A stretch of 64,000 nt of DNA from Pirellulales bacterium (GTDB taxonomy: Bacteria; Planctomycetota; Planctomycetia; Pirellulales; JANQPP01), in contig JANQPP010000190.1 of the NCBI GenBank assembly GCA_028289405.1, forward strand, positions 20,937-84,936, read 5' to 3'. Below are positions 9,189-17,824 of this stretch, piece after piece (the stretch's first letter is position 1; every line of letters begins with the position of its first letter). The notes under the pieces were generated by a model, which did no database searches, was not told the DNA's origin, and saw nothing but the letters and a program-made list of their open reading frames with translations. The translations under genes were made by a program, and so were the position numbers.

Positions 9189-10241
9189 TCAAAGCTCACG
9201 TAACCCTGGCACGGGTTTCAGAGCAGTCTCGTCATAAATCTGGCCGTCGCTCACGCGCCAGAGCCGCAGCGTGGTATCGAAACTTCCCGAGAACAACAGT
9301 CCGAGGGCAGGACTGAAGGCTAGTGCGGTCACGGACCCTTTGTGTTCCTCCAAACGCTGGACTTCCGCGCGATCCGTCAGATCCCAAATGCGGATCGTGT
9401 TGTCACTGCACCCACCCGCCAGCGTGTTCGGTTCGAGAAACGCCATCGAAAAAACGGTCGGTCCCCGGGCCGTCATCTCGAAGAGCGCTTCGCCCGTGGA
9501 GAGTTCCCACACGCGGATCCAGCCGCCTTCGCCGCCAGTTAGGAGCCGGCTTCCATCAGGAGAGAAAGCCAGGCACCGAACGCGACGCTGGTGCGCGGGA
9601 ATGTCTGTCAGAACTTCGCCACGGTCAACATCCCAGATCCGCACCTTGCCGTTCCTGCCGGCGGTCGCCAGTAATTTTCCATCAGGAGAAAACTCCAGCG
9701 CGCGAATATCGACGCAAGGACAATCCCATTGTCCCTGGACCGACAGATCCTCGGCGGAAAGCAAAGTCATACGGCTGCGAAAGCCGGCCACGGCCAATAC
9801 ATCGCCGCGTGGGCTAAAGCGCAGACAGTAGAGCGCGGCGGCATCGACTTCGTAAACTTCCCGCTGCCGCCCCGTTGCCACGTCCCACAACACAACGCGG
9901 CCATCATCCCCGGTGGAGGCTAAGACTTCGCCACCTGGGTGAAAGGCGACGGAACGCACCCAATCGCCGTGGCCGCGCAAGATCCGCAGTTCCTGCCGCG
10001 CCATGGGGTCCCACACGCGGACGGTATGATCATCACCCGCGGTCGCCACGACCTGGCCTTGAGGATGCACGGCGACATCGCTGATTACTGGAGCCGTGCC
10101 GCGCGTGGGAAGTTCCTCGGACTGGAGTACGGTGGCGGACTGCTCAAGCAATTGCCGCTGACCATGGGCGGTCGCGGCCATGCATAGGAATACGCAAGCC
10201 CATGCCACTCCCCAGCGGGAATCGAGTTGAGTCCCAAACAT
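9189..10241 (-). CDS. Exported WD40-repeat protein
   Basis: 350 aa beta-propeller protein. From the chosen ATG the N-terminus is a signal peptide (basic start, WACVFLCMAATAHG, then GQ). The rest contains about seven WD40 repeats, for example DDHTVRVWDP, DDGRVVLWDV, RNGKVRIWDV, EGGWIRVWEL and SDNTIRIWDL, each preceded by a GH- or H-containing turn. WD40 propellers are protein-interaction scaffolds; no catalytic domain is fused. The ORF track starts 32 codons earlier, but ATG at 10241 has AAGGAGGGG close upstream and begins directly with a signal peptide. The gene precedes the giant surface protein on the same strand. Confidence 0.92.
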   Translation of the reverse strand: MFGTQLDSRWGVAWACVFLCMAATAHGQRQLLEQSATVLQSEELPTRGTAPVISDVAVHPQGQVVATAGDDHTVRVWDPMARQELRILRGHGDWVRSVAFHPGGEVLASTGDDGRVVLWDVATGRQREVYEVDAAALYCLRFSPRGDVLAVAGFRSRMTLLSAEDLSVQGQWDCPCVDIRALEFSPDGKLLATAGRNGKVRIWDVDRGEVLTDIPAHQRRVRCLAFSPDGSRLLTGGEGGWIRVWELSTGEALFEMTARGPTVFSMAFLEPNTLAGGCSDNTIRIWDLTDRAEVQRLEEHKGSVTALAFSPALGLLFSGSFDTTLRLWRVSDGQIYDETALKPVPGLREL

Positions 10242-10722
10242 GGATTTCCCCTCCTTGGGAAATGCAAAGCCCATGGACGAAACTGGTGCTTTTCTCTCGT
10301 CCGTCGGCAAACGTCGGGCGGAAGAATCGGCACGCACCTAGGAAATATCGGCGACCGTGCGGAGGGTCGCCAACTTTACCCGCAGAACCGTCGAAGCCGC
10401 GTGTCCCCGTGCGGAGCTTGAATAAGTGGGAATTTACCCACCTTGCCAGGCGGTCATGCCGGGCGAATGGGGGCAGGCTCGCCACCCCCAGGATAATTCC
10501 ATGATGAATGGGACGCCTGCAGAAGCGGGTCGACGGGTCAGGATTCGGTCGTAGCGAAATGCATCATTTCACGGCTTTTGCGGAATGCATGAACCAGTGA
10601 AATTTGCCTGGTCTTGGAAGCTTTACGCAGCCGATTTCTCCTATGGACGCGGCGGTTCGGACAAACGCGCGTACGTGCACGCGTTTCCTTTCCGCGCCGA
10701 ATGATCCGAGGGAGTTATCCAA
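10242..10722. other. Divergent intergenic region
   Basis: 480 bases between the minus-strand WD40 gene and the plus-strand receiver gene. Nothing codes convincingly. It must hold both promoters; the only structure I see is the dyad listed separately just upstream of the receiver gene. Confidence 0.5.
10663..10686. promoter_or_regulatory. Dyad upstream of CheY-like gene
   Basis: A 24-base near-palindrome with seven-base arms AAACGCG and CGCGTTT around a CGTACGTGCA core, ending 36 bases before the receiver start codon. The position suits an operator or promoter-overlapping site. No regulator can be named. Confidence 0.3.
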
Positions 10723-11154
10723 ATGATGGCCGAGATTGCATTGGAAAAAGCGGTTGTATTGGCAGTCGACGATGAGCAATCGATTCTGGCGGAGTTGAAG
10801 GAAACCCTCGGAAAAGAAGACTACCTTTGTCACACATGCTCCTCGATGGAGTCGGCACTTGCCAAAGCCCAGGAAATCAAACCCGATCTGATCATTTCCG
10901 ACATCAATCTCGAAGGCCAAAGCGGGCTCGATTTGTGCGAGCAGTTGCGGCAGATTGATGGACTCGAAGATGTGCCCCTCTTGTTTCTTTCCGGGGCTCA
11001 GATCCCGGATGTCATTCGACGCGCGCATGCCGCTGGCGGCACCTACTACCTGCGAAAACCGTTTGATCCCGGGGTGCTGCTGGAGCTCGTCGACAAGGCG
11101 CTCTGGATGCCACACCTGGTGAGAAACCGATCCTCACAGGCCACGGTTGGCTAG
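10723..11154 (+). CDS. Single-domain response regulator (CheY-like)
   Basis: 143 aa, almost entirely a receiver domain. Acidic pair at DDE (16-18), phospho-acceptor Asp60 in LIISDINLEGQSG, Ser/Thr switch in FLSGA, and conserved Lys in YYLRKPFDP. No output domain, so it acts through protein contact or as a phosphorelay shuttle. No kinase adjoins it; the nearest is the hybrid kinase at the left of the window. Two ATG codons in a row follow a GAGGGAG ribosome site; the first is used here. Confidence 0.93.
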   Translation: MMAEIALEKAVVLAVDDEQSILAELKETLGKEDYLCHTCSSMESALAKAQEIKPDLIISDINLEGQSGLDLCEQLRQIDGLEDVPLLFLSGAQIPDVIRRAHAAGGTYYLRKPFDPGVLLELVDKALWMPHLVRNRSSQATVG

Positions 11155-11276
11155 GACGTGCCGCGCACCGATTGCACTTCGCGTCGCTATCCGCGTTGGT
11201 GGAGGCGAATGGCCGCGATGTGTTTGGCCATCCGCGTTCTAATTTGGCCCGTGGCACTTTACTCACTGGGCGCTCA

Positions 11277-11687
11277 ATGCCCACGTCCGATGTCTTGGCC
11301 GCAGCGCATCTTCGCATTGCTCGGCCCACCGACCGGTTGCCAGCGGTCGTCGATTTTTACACTCGGCTGTTGGATTTCTCCGTGTTGGGCCAATTCCAAG
11401 ACCATGATGGGTTTGACGCCGTCATGCTGGGGCACGCCGGCGCTGGCTACCACTTGGAGTTCACGATTCAAACAGGGCACGCAGTAGGAGATGCGCCCAC
11501 GCGGGACCACCTGCTCGTCTTCTATATTCCCGATGTCGAGGCTTGGCGGAAAATGACCAGCCGCATCGAGCGTAATGGAATCCCTTCCGTGCCCTCCTGG
11601 AACCCGTACTGGGATCGCCACGGAAAAAGGTATGAGGATCCGGACGGCTACCGTGTTGTTTTGCAGAACGGTACCTGGCCACGATAG
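11277..11687 (+). CDS. VOC (glyoxalase/bleomycin-resistance fold) family protein
   Basis: 136 aa from the preferred ATG. It shows the vicinal-oxygen-chelate pattern: an N-terminal beta-alpha-beta unit with VVDFYTRLLDF, a His-Glu pair in YHLEFTIQ, a second His in DHLLVFYIP, and the C-terminal YEDPDGYRVVLQN strand with a possible metal ligand. Substrate cannot be predicted. The ORF track opens 35 codons earlier at a TTG; that extension has no family similarity and is left out. The gene stands 122 bases after the receiver gene. Confidence 0.8.
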   Translation: MPTSDVLAAAHLRIARPTDRLPAVVDFYTRLLDFSVLGQFQDHDGFDAVMLGHAGAGYHLEFTIQTGHAVGDAPTRDHLLVFYIPDVEAWRKMTSRIERNGIPSVPSWNPYWDRHGKRYEDPDGYRVVLQNGTWPR

Positions 11688-11939
11688 GTGCCGCGCGGTT
11701 TTCTCCGGAGTCTGACGTTCACCTCGACAAAAGAATTCCCGATGGAAGCATTGCATCTCGTCTAGGCTTCCCCGAGAATGCCGGCGTCAAGTTTGAGCGG
11801 TGGCTTGGTGCCGGTTTGTCACGTGCCGTTGGATTCGCGGCGGCTCTGTCCGAAGGGGCGACGCCTTGGCGCATCAGCCCGGTTGCACTCCGCTCATCCC
11901 GTCTACCACTTCGGTTGCCACACGAATTTCAGAAAACAG

Positions 11940-12773
11940 ATGAAATATCTTCACGTCGTTTGGGCGCATATTTGTATCGGTATGTTGGTTTGTCAGTTTA
12001 CTGCGGAAGAGGCAGCGGCGGACGAAACGGACATCGTGCCCCTGGTTCACGCGCATGCCCACAATGATTACCACCATGATCGGCCTTTGCTCGATGCGCT
12101 CGCGCATGGCTTTTGTGGTGTTGAGGCGGATATTCACTTAGTGAATGGCCAACTTCTCGTCGCGCACGATCGGGAAGACTGCCGCCCCGAAAACACGCTG
12201 GAAGCCCTTTATTTGAGCCCTTTACATGAACGTTGCCGGCAAAATGGCGGTCGCGTTTATCCGGATGGCCCCTCCTTGACCTTGCTCATCGATATCAAGT
12301 CGGAGGGCGTGCCGACCTACAAAGCCTTGAGAGATGTGCTCGCCAATTACGCGGAGATCTTGACCAAGTTTCGAGAAGGAAACATCGATGAAGGCGCGGT
12401 CACCGTCATCATCTCCGGCAACCGTCCACAGGAATTGATGCGGTCAGAACCGCATCGCCTGGCGGCGGTGGACGGGCGGTTCTCGGACGTGGACAGTGAT
12501 ATTTCACGGAGTTTCATGCCACTGATCAGCGACAATTGGCGATCCCACTTTTCCTGGCGTGGTGCCAGCGACATGCCATTGGAAGAACGTCAAAAGCTGC
12601 ATGCCATCGTGAAGGCCTGCCACGCCCGAGGCCAGCGGGTCCGCTTGTGGGCAACGCCCGAATCAGAAGCGGTGTGGCAAGCCCTCCGGGAAGCGGGAGT
12701 GGATCTGCTCAACACGGACGATTTACCCCGTTTGCGGGAATTTTTGCTTCGCGATGAAGCCGGATCCCGATAA
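11940..12773 (+). CDS. Exported PI-PLC/GDPD-superfamily phosphodiesterase
   Basis: 277 aa from the internal ATG, which begins a signal peptide (MKYLHVVWAHICIGMLVCQF, then a polar stretch). The mature part opens with VHAHAHNDY, followed by a GVEADIHLVNGQLLVAHD motif. These supply the catalytic His and the metal-binding Glu/Asp of the PI-PLC/glycerophosphodiester phosphodiesterase TIM barrel, in the style of uncharacterised AIM6-like members. Later barrel elements LLIDIKSEG and LWATPESEAVWQALREAGVDLLNTDD fit. It should hydrolyse a phosphodiester outside the cytoplasm; the headgroup is unknown. It stops 63 bases before the myo-inositol oxygenase gene on the same strand, which hints at an inositol-containing substrate (inference). 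The longer ORF-track start adds 54 residues without family character. Confidence 0.85.
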   Translation: MKYLHVVWAHICIGMLVCQFTAEEAAADETDIVPLVHAHAHNDYHHDRPLLDALAHGFCGVEADIHLVNGQLLVAHDREDCRPENTLEALYLSPLHERCRQNGGRVYPDGPSLTLLIDIKSEGVPTYKALRDVLANYAEILTKFREGNIDEGAVTVIISGNRPQELMRSEPHRLAAVDGRFSDVDSDISRSFMPLISDNWRSHFSWRGASDMPLEERQKLHAIVKACHARGQRVRLWATPESEAVWQALREAGVDLLNTDDLPRLREFLLRDEAGSR

Positions 12774-12836
12774 ACTGATTGCCTTACCCGTATTTTTTCA
12801 TGCCTCCTTAAGCGAACCCCAAGCCAAGTCAAGCCG

Positions 12837-13745
12837 ATGGTCAGTCCGAAAAAGAACGGCTCTCAGGGGCCGCTGCGTGATCTCGATGAATGGGAAGATG
12901 ATCTGCTCCGCCGCTACCCTGAACCCGCCGAGTCCAGCAGCACTTCCGGATTTGAAGCCACGAATCCTGACAAGAAACCGGCTGAATTCCGCGATTATCG
13001 TGCGGAAGCCCGGCCTAGCGTGAAAGAGTTTTATCGCTTGAATCACCGCAACCAAACGGTGGAATTCGTGCGGGGCAAAAGAGAGGAGTTCCTCTCGCTG
13101 AGCCGACGAAAAATGGGAGTTTGGGAGGCCATCGAATACCTCAATCAACTCGTGGATGACAGCGACCCGGATACTGATCTGCCGCAAATCGAACATTTGC
13201 TGCAAACCTCGGAACGCATCCGGGCCGACGGCCATCCCCGCTGGTTCGTGTTGACCGGCCTCATCCACGACCTGGGAAAGATCTTGTGCTTAATGGGCGA
13301 ACCCCAATGGGCCGTGGTGGGCGATACGTTCCCCGTGGGATGCGCCTTTTCCGACAAGATCGTCTTCTCGGAGTTTTTCTCGGAGAACCCTGATGCCCAC
13401 AACCCCGCATATCAAACGAAATGCGGCATCTACGAGGAAGGCTGCGGACTGGACCGCGTATTGATGTCGTGGGGACATGACGAATATCTCTACCACGTCG
13501 TCAAGGAGCATCTGCCACTCGAAGCGTTATACATGATTCGCTTCCACTCGTTTTACCCGGGGCATCGCGAACGTGCCTACGAGCATCTGATGGACGACCA
13601 GGACCGCGAATACTTCCACTGGGTCCGAAAATTCAATCCGTACGACCTATACACCAAAAGTGGTGAGCGTCCTGACGTGAAACAACTCCGGCCCTATTAC
13701 GAAGAGCTCATCGGGGAATTCTTTCCCGAACCTCTCGCCTGGTAG
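12837..13745 (+). CDS. Myo-inositol oxygenase (MIOX)
   Basis: 302 aa, full family length. MIOX is a di-iron enzyme that cleaves myo-inositol with O2 to D-glucuronate. The whole core follows the animal enzyme: FRDY at 51, [70 protein letters not shown] and [11 protein letters not shown]. All six metal ligands can be placed: His120, His144, Asp145, His214, His237 and Asp270, matching mouse His98, His123, Asp124, His194, His220 and Asp253. The N-terminal 48 residues are polar and variable. MIOX is mainly eukaryotic and uncommon in bacteria. It follows an exported phosphodiesterase gene. No uronate isomerase or inositol transporter is nearby. Confidence 0.96.
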   Translation: MVSPKKNGSQGPLRDLDEWEDDLLRRYPEPAESSSTSGFEATNPDKKPAEFRDYRAEARPSVKEFYRLNHRNQTVEFVRGKREEFLSLSRRKMGVWEAIEYLNQLVDDSDPDTDLPQIEHLLQTSERIRADGHPRWFVLTGLIHDLGKILCLMGEPQWAVVGDTFPVGCAFSDKIVFSEFFSENPDAHNPAYQTKCGIYEEGCGLDRVLMSWGHDEYLYHVVKEHLPLEALYMIRFHSFYPGHRERAYEHLMDDQDREYFHWVRKFNPYDLYTKSGERPDVKQLRPYYEELIGEFFPEPLAW

Positions 13746-14317
13746 TCGAACCTTGCTCTTCCTTTCCAAAGCTCCTCTTCTCGGTGAACGCATGTAACTG
13801 AGTATAAGTCGACTGAAGCGCGATTTGGTTTCGGCGACTGGCAAAAAACACCGATGTCGAAAGAGGGTCGGACACGGTACCAATCGACCAAATATTTTTT
13901 GATCATGAATACGATCTCGCTTCGAGTCGACTCCGGGCGGAGTTCCGTAAAGCTCGAAATCATCAGGGATTACAGCGTACCGTCGGCTACCTGCAATGTG
14001 GGTTGACAAACATCTTGCGAGTCATGAGCATGGTGCGCTTTGCCGACGACTTATGCTGTGTGTTTTGCCATAATCGTGGCCGCCTTACGGGCAACCGGAC
14101 CAAAATCCTCCAGCGCTTTCCGGAGATTCAGCATCACGCTTCCAGTAAGCTGACGAGCTAGTGCGTCATGTTCCGCCATATGCGACATCACGGAACCTTG
14201 CGTCGAACCGCCGGGTTGCCAAGCTTGAATCGCGGCAGCGTTTCGGGGCAGAGAACTAGTGCGCTGGGATGGCGTCAGGTCGCGTTTCAAGACCGATCGC
14301 CATGGATTCGGAGCCGT
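13746..14317. other. Intergenic, one doubtful small ORF
   Basis: 570 bases between MIOX and ScpB. A 79-codon minus-strand ORF (14051-14290, TTG start; or from an internal ATG beginning MSHMAEHDALA) is the only candidate. It has a plausible helical C-terminus but no recognised family and a poor ribosome site, so it is not listed as a gene. No terminator was seen. Confidence 0.35.
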
Positions 14318-14905
14318 ATGTCGTCAAGCTTTTCATGTCCCGAGGCTGAGCATGAACCGGGGCCTGCCTATCGCGATGGAAGCCTCGCCCGCCTGGAAGC
14401 CGTGCTTTTTCTCTTGAAAGAGCCGTCCAATGGACGAAAACTAGCGCAACTGTGTCAAATTCGAGATGGCCACGAAGTCCGGCGGCTTGTCCGCCGTTTG
14501 AACACCTGTTACCAACATGCGGGCACGGCGTTTCGCGTGGAAGAAGTTGCTGGGGGATATCAACTCCTGACGCGCCCGGCGTTCAGTCCGTGGATTCAGC
14601 GTATTCGAGGGACAGCCGAGGGTATTCGCGTCTCTGGAGCGGCGATGGAAGCATTGACCATCGTGGCCTACCGTCAACCCGTGACGCGGGCCGAAGTGGA
14701 AGCGATCCGAGGAGGACAAAGCGGGGAAATCTTGCGGCAGTTGATGGAACGTGATTTGATCCGATTGGCCGGACGGGGCGATGAATTGGGAAGGCCGTTC
14801 CTGTATGCGACGACCAAAAAGTTTTTACGATTGTTCGGTTTGAGAACACTGAGCGATTTGCCGTCCACGGAGCTGACTCGACCGGACGAGGAACATGCCG
14901 CTTGA
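14318..14905 (+). CDS. scpB: Segregation and condensation protein ScpB
   Basis: 195 aa from the internal ATG. ScpB dimers are winged-helix kleisin partners of SMC-ScpA in chromosome condensation. Recognisable parts: LARLEAVLFLLKEPSNGRKLAQL (first winged helix), YQHAGTAFRVEEVAGGYQLLTRP, the highly conserved SGAAMEALTIVAYRQPVTRAEVEAIRG, and a final GRPFLYATTKKFLRLFGLRTLSDLP, close to the family signature GRP-x-LY-x-TT. The track start 50 codons upstream adds an arginine-rich stretch without similarity. scpA is not next to it here. Confidence 0.93.
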   Translation: MSSSFSCPEAEHEPGPAYRDGSLARLEAVLFLLKEPSNGRKLAQLCQIRDGHEVRRLVRRLNTCYQHAGTAFRVEEVAGGYQLLTRPAFSPWIQRIRGTAEGIRVSGAAMEALTIVAYRQPVTRAEVEAIRGGQSGEILRQLMERDLIRLAGRGDELGRPFLYATTKKFLRLFGLRTLSDLPSTELTRPDEEHAA

Positions 14906-15097
14906 GGTTTCCCCTACGGATTCCTCGCGACTCGTCGATCGGAGCAACCGTGGACCCTGGAATTCACCGCGTGTAAATCGGACAGATCGTGCACGAATTC
15001 GCCATAAAGTCAAACCGAGGGCTCCGCAATAGCGGATCCAGCAAGCCAACCATTCGTCGTCTGGGTTATTGTTGTTGAATTCAGGAGGGATTTACCC

Positions 15098-15406
15098 GTG
15101 AAGACCGCGTTCGAAGTTGAAATTTGGACCTTGGAGCATGCAGCCTTGGCACCGATGGGGCTAGGCGTCTGGCCCGCCTGCGATCTCGTGGCCGAACTAG
15201 AAGAGGAAGATGAAGAACTCGACGAAGAGGATGATGAATGGGACGACGAAGACGAAGAAGATGAGGAATTCGACGAAGAGGAGGAAGATTTCGAGGACAG
15301 CGAGTGGGAAGAAGTCGAAGACGACGACCTCGACGATGAATGGGATGATGAAGAAGACGACGACTGGGACGAAGAAGACGATGAAGAAGATTGGGATGAC
15401 GAATGA
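15098..15406 (+). CDS. Extremely acidic small protein
   Basis: 102 aa; GTG start with AGGAGGG about eight bases upstream, which makes it very likely real. The first 33 residues are ordinary (MKTAFEVEIWTLEHA...). The rest (34-102) is almost pure Glu/Asp, broken at intervals by Trp, Phe, Leu or Val. No signal peptide or family is recognised. Long acidic tails in other proteins bind basic partners, divalent metal or nucleic-acid-binding surfaces; which applies here is unknown. It lies 190 bases after scpB. Confidence 0.75.
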   Translation: MKTAFEVEIWTLEHAALAPMGLGVWPACDLVAELEEEDEELDEEDDEWDDEDEEDEEFDEEEEDFEDSEWEEVEDDDLDDEWDDEEDDDWDEEDDEEDWDDE

Positions 15407-16233
15407 GCGCGCACAACATCCCCCCCGTGCCGTGCTGCCGGCTGGGCCTCCCTTTTTCTCAATCGAAGAGTCTGCGGCGGGGTGAATGTGTGGCCCGTGT
15501 CAGACAAAGCCCGGGACGTTTTTCAGCCTCGCCCCGGTGTTGATTAGTTTTTTTGGGAGCCAAGTGACCCACGCACACGATGTTGCGACATACGCCGCCA
15601 TATCCCACATCACTTCCCCATGACGAGACAGATCGTTCGATCATTCCGCGCTTGTTCACTTCCGCGCGATGCACACTTGCCTCTCGCTAGCTCCGACGGT
15701 TCCATGCGACTCACGTTCCGTATGGCGAGCCAGGCCATCTCGTCGTTCTTCCCGCGAATTTGATCATGCTTCTCGACCCCGCTTCAGCCTGCTCGCGACC
15801 AAAAAATTCCGTGCGCACGTCTCTCGCCCAGCGCGACGAATCTAATAGCCTACCGTGTACTTAAATTGCTCGGCATTCAATATTGCACACGCCGACAGCC
15901 GCTCACCGTGGAATTAGGCAATATACGTGCTTTGTGATGCCGTGGGTAAAAGGCATTGTACGCGGCATGGTTTCTACTTGATTCGCGTCACATGACGTTT
16001 CTGTTAAAGGCGGCAATCCAGGGAATATGCTCCTTGTGCTATCGCGCGCAGGCATCATAATTGTCGCTTTCTGAACCGCGACCATTTTGTGCGGCTAGCA
16101 AAGTTTTCCTCACTTGGGGTCTAAGAAAAACTCAGGACCTGACGGTGAAGACTTTGCCTTTCGTATGGCGTGCTCGCCAATTCATGGACCATGTGCACCA
16201 AGATCGTAATTTGAACAGACGGAGATGAACTTC
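15407..16233. other. Long intergenic region
   Basis: About 830 bases between the acidic protein and the PEP-CTERM protein. No ORF is convincing on either strand and no tRNA-like fold was found. The right third is noticeably richer in A/T than the surroundings, consistent with a promoter for the PEP-CTERM gene. Confidence 0.5.
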
Positions 16234-17250
16234 ATGAAACGTAGTTTCACGAGTGACGGAATGAAGAGATGGGGATTGCTGGCGGCGATGATCTTGTTCA
16301 TGCCTTTAACCGCCAAAGCGCAGGTGCCTTGGACCATTCTGCGCGAGGATTTCGAGAAACTAGAACTCGGGTCCAACGTGGACGAACCAGAGATCGGAGA
16401 AGAGGTTTGGACCGCCTCGCCTCCCGATGATTGGACCATCGACAATTCTGGGTTGCCGGCGGGTGGCATCACCGAATGGCGAGGTTGGAGCTTTGCCAAT
16501 AAGGAATGGTGGACGGCAGCCGCAGGGGATCAAGACCGTTCGCAATTCGTCAACGCAAGCGGTACCGTCATGATTGCAGACCCGGATGAATGGGATGACA
16601 CCGCGAACGAAGGAGGGGTCAATGGCGATTGGTATGATACATTCATCACGACTCATACCATTGAAATGTCGATCGTTGAGCCCGAAACTGCCGTACTTCG
16701 CTTCGACTCGAGCTGGCGTGACGAATTCGATAGCAGTTACCAGCAGTCAGGAAACATTACCGTCAGTTATGATGGCGGCGAACCGATCGAAATCCTGCGT
16801 TGGCTGTCCGATCCGGACAGTCCCGATTTCAAGGATGATGCCCAGAACGAAACGATTGAGATTCCGCTGAATAATCCTGAGGGTGCCCAGACCATGGAGA
16901 TTACCTGGGGCATGTTCGATGCTGGCAACGACTGGTGGTGGGCTATCGACAACATCGCCGTGGACGCGGATGTCACCGGATTGGGTGATTTCAACTCTGA
17001 TGGAGTCGTGGACAGCGTGGACTTCGAAACTCTGCGGAGCAATTTTCGCCAGGGGCGCGTAAGTTATTCCGACGGTGACATCAACTTCGATCGTTTTATC
17101 GACCTGAACGATTTCGCCGCGTTTATTGGCTTCTTCAACGCGGAGCAAGGTGGGGCCGCTGCGGCGGTACCCGAACCGGGCAGCATGCTGTTGATGGGCC
17201 TAGGAGTTACCTGCCTGTTCTGGCTACAACGTCGCCAGCGGCGATCCTAG
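16234..17250 (+). CDS. PEP-CTERM protein with dockerin-like calcium repeats
   Basis: About 338 aa. Signal peptide MKRWGLLAAMILFMPLTAKA is close to the N-terminus. The central region is a beta-rich, Trp/Asp-rich domain (CUB/MAM or lectin-like in appearance, family not identified). Next are two EF-hand/dockerin-type loops, GDFNSDGVVDSVDFETL and GDINFDRFIDLNDF. The C-terminus VPEPGSMLLMGLGVTCLFW plus RRQRR is a classic PEP-CTERM sorting signal (VPEP, hydrophobic helix, basic tail), normally processed by an exosortase/archaeosortase-type enzyme that is not in this window. Start: the first ATG at 16225 abuts GGAG with no spacing, whereas ATG 16234 gives nine bases, so the latter is used. Confidence 0.9.
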   Translation: MKRSFTSDGMKRWGLLAAMILFMPLTAKAQVPWTILREDFEKLELGSNVDEPEIGEEVWTASPPDDWTIDNSGLPAGGITEWRGWSFANKEWWTAAAGDQDRSQFVNASGTVMIADPDEWDDTANEGGVNGDWYDTFITTHTIEMSIVEPETAVLRFDSSWRDEFDSSYQQSGNITVSYDGGEPIEILRWLSDPDSPDFKDDAQNETIEIPLNNPEGAQTMEITWGMFDAGNDWWWAIDNIAVDADVTGLGDFNSDGVVDSVDFETLRSNFRQGRVSYSDGDINFDRFIDLNDFAAFIGFFNAEQGGAAAAVPEPGSMLLMGLGVTCLFWLQRRQRRS

Positions 17251-17271
17251 TTGTCGCCATGATGGAGAACC

Positions 17272-17315
17272 AACGGCGGCGGGGTTTCAACGGAGATCCC
17301 GTCGCCGTTTTTTTT
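17272..17315 (+). terminator. Rho-independent terminator
   Basis: Stem AACGGCG-g-CGGG pairs with CCCG-t-CGCCGTT across a short loop, followed directly by a run of eight or nine T. It lies 21 bases after the PEP-CTERM stop. Confidence 0.9.
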
Positions 17316-17339
17316 GCGCGCGTTTCGACCGTTCCTGCC

Positions 17340-17774
17340 TCAGATGCGGATCACTGCCGCACTCTTGAGAATTTCCTCCACGGGAACGACCGGGCCTGTT
17401 CCACTTCCCGGGCAAATTTCGCAGGTGGATCGCCAGGCGGCTTCACTCCGCAAGTTGCTATCCCAGAAGGGCCAAGTACGGCATTGCCGTGGGCGATCTT
17501 CGTAGACCGTGCATTTGCGTTTTTCGTTATCGAAGAACACGCAGTCACCGTTGTCGTATTCCGAGAGGCTCTTGCGAATACCGATCTTTCGGACAAAACG
17601 TTGCTCGAATTCCGCGATGTCAAGTTCCAGCCGCCGAGCCAGCCCGCGAATTTCTTCCGCGTTGACCCACACATACCCCGGCGCGCCGGTGCAACAATCT
17701 CCGCATTGCGTGCATTGAAATCGGAGGCCAGACTGAAACCAAGGTTGATCACTCACGCAGAAGTGGCTCCTCAT
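17340..17774 (-). CDS. YkgJ-family cysteine-cluster protein
   Basis: 144 aa. It has the Cys pattern of the YkgJ/UPF0153 family (thought to bind zinc or an iron-sulphur cluster): CTQCGDCC near residue 20, then GDCVFFDNEKRKCTVYEDRPRQCRTWPFW, and a last Cys pair CEICPG. The function of the family is unknown. ATG start; it follows the cysteine desulfurase gene by 50 bases and is probably the last gene of the moa operon. The overlapping plus-strand ORF of 245 codons is a shadow. Confidence 0.88.
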   Translation of the reverse strand: MRSHFCVSDQPWFQSGLRFQCTQCGDCCTGAPGYVWVNAEEIRGLARRLELDIAEFEQRFVRKIGIRKSLSEYDNGDCVFFDNEKRKCTVYEDRPRQCRTWPFWDSNLRSEAAWRSTCEICPGSGTGPVVPVEEILKSAAVIRI

Positions 17775-17824
17775 CGCTTTGAATTTTCAGTAAACGGGCA
17801 TCTGCCGCCGTGCCGAAAATCGGT

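Noticed and set aside
14051-14290. 79-codon minus-strand ORF before scpB
   Set aside because: TTG start, weak ribosome site, no family; overlaps the scpB upstream region. Left as doubtful.
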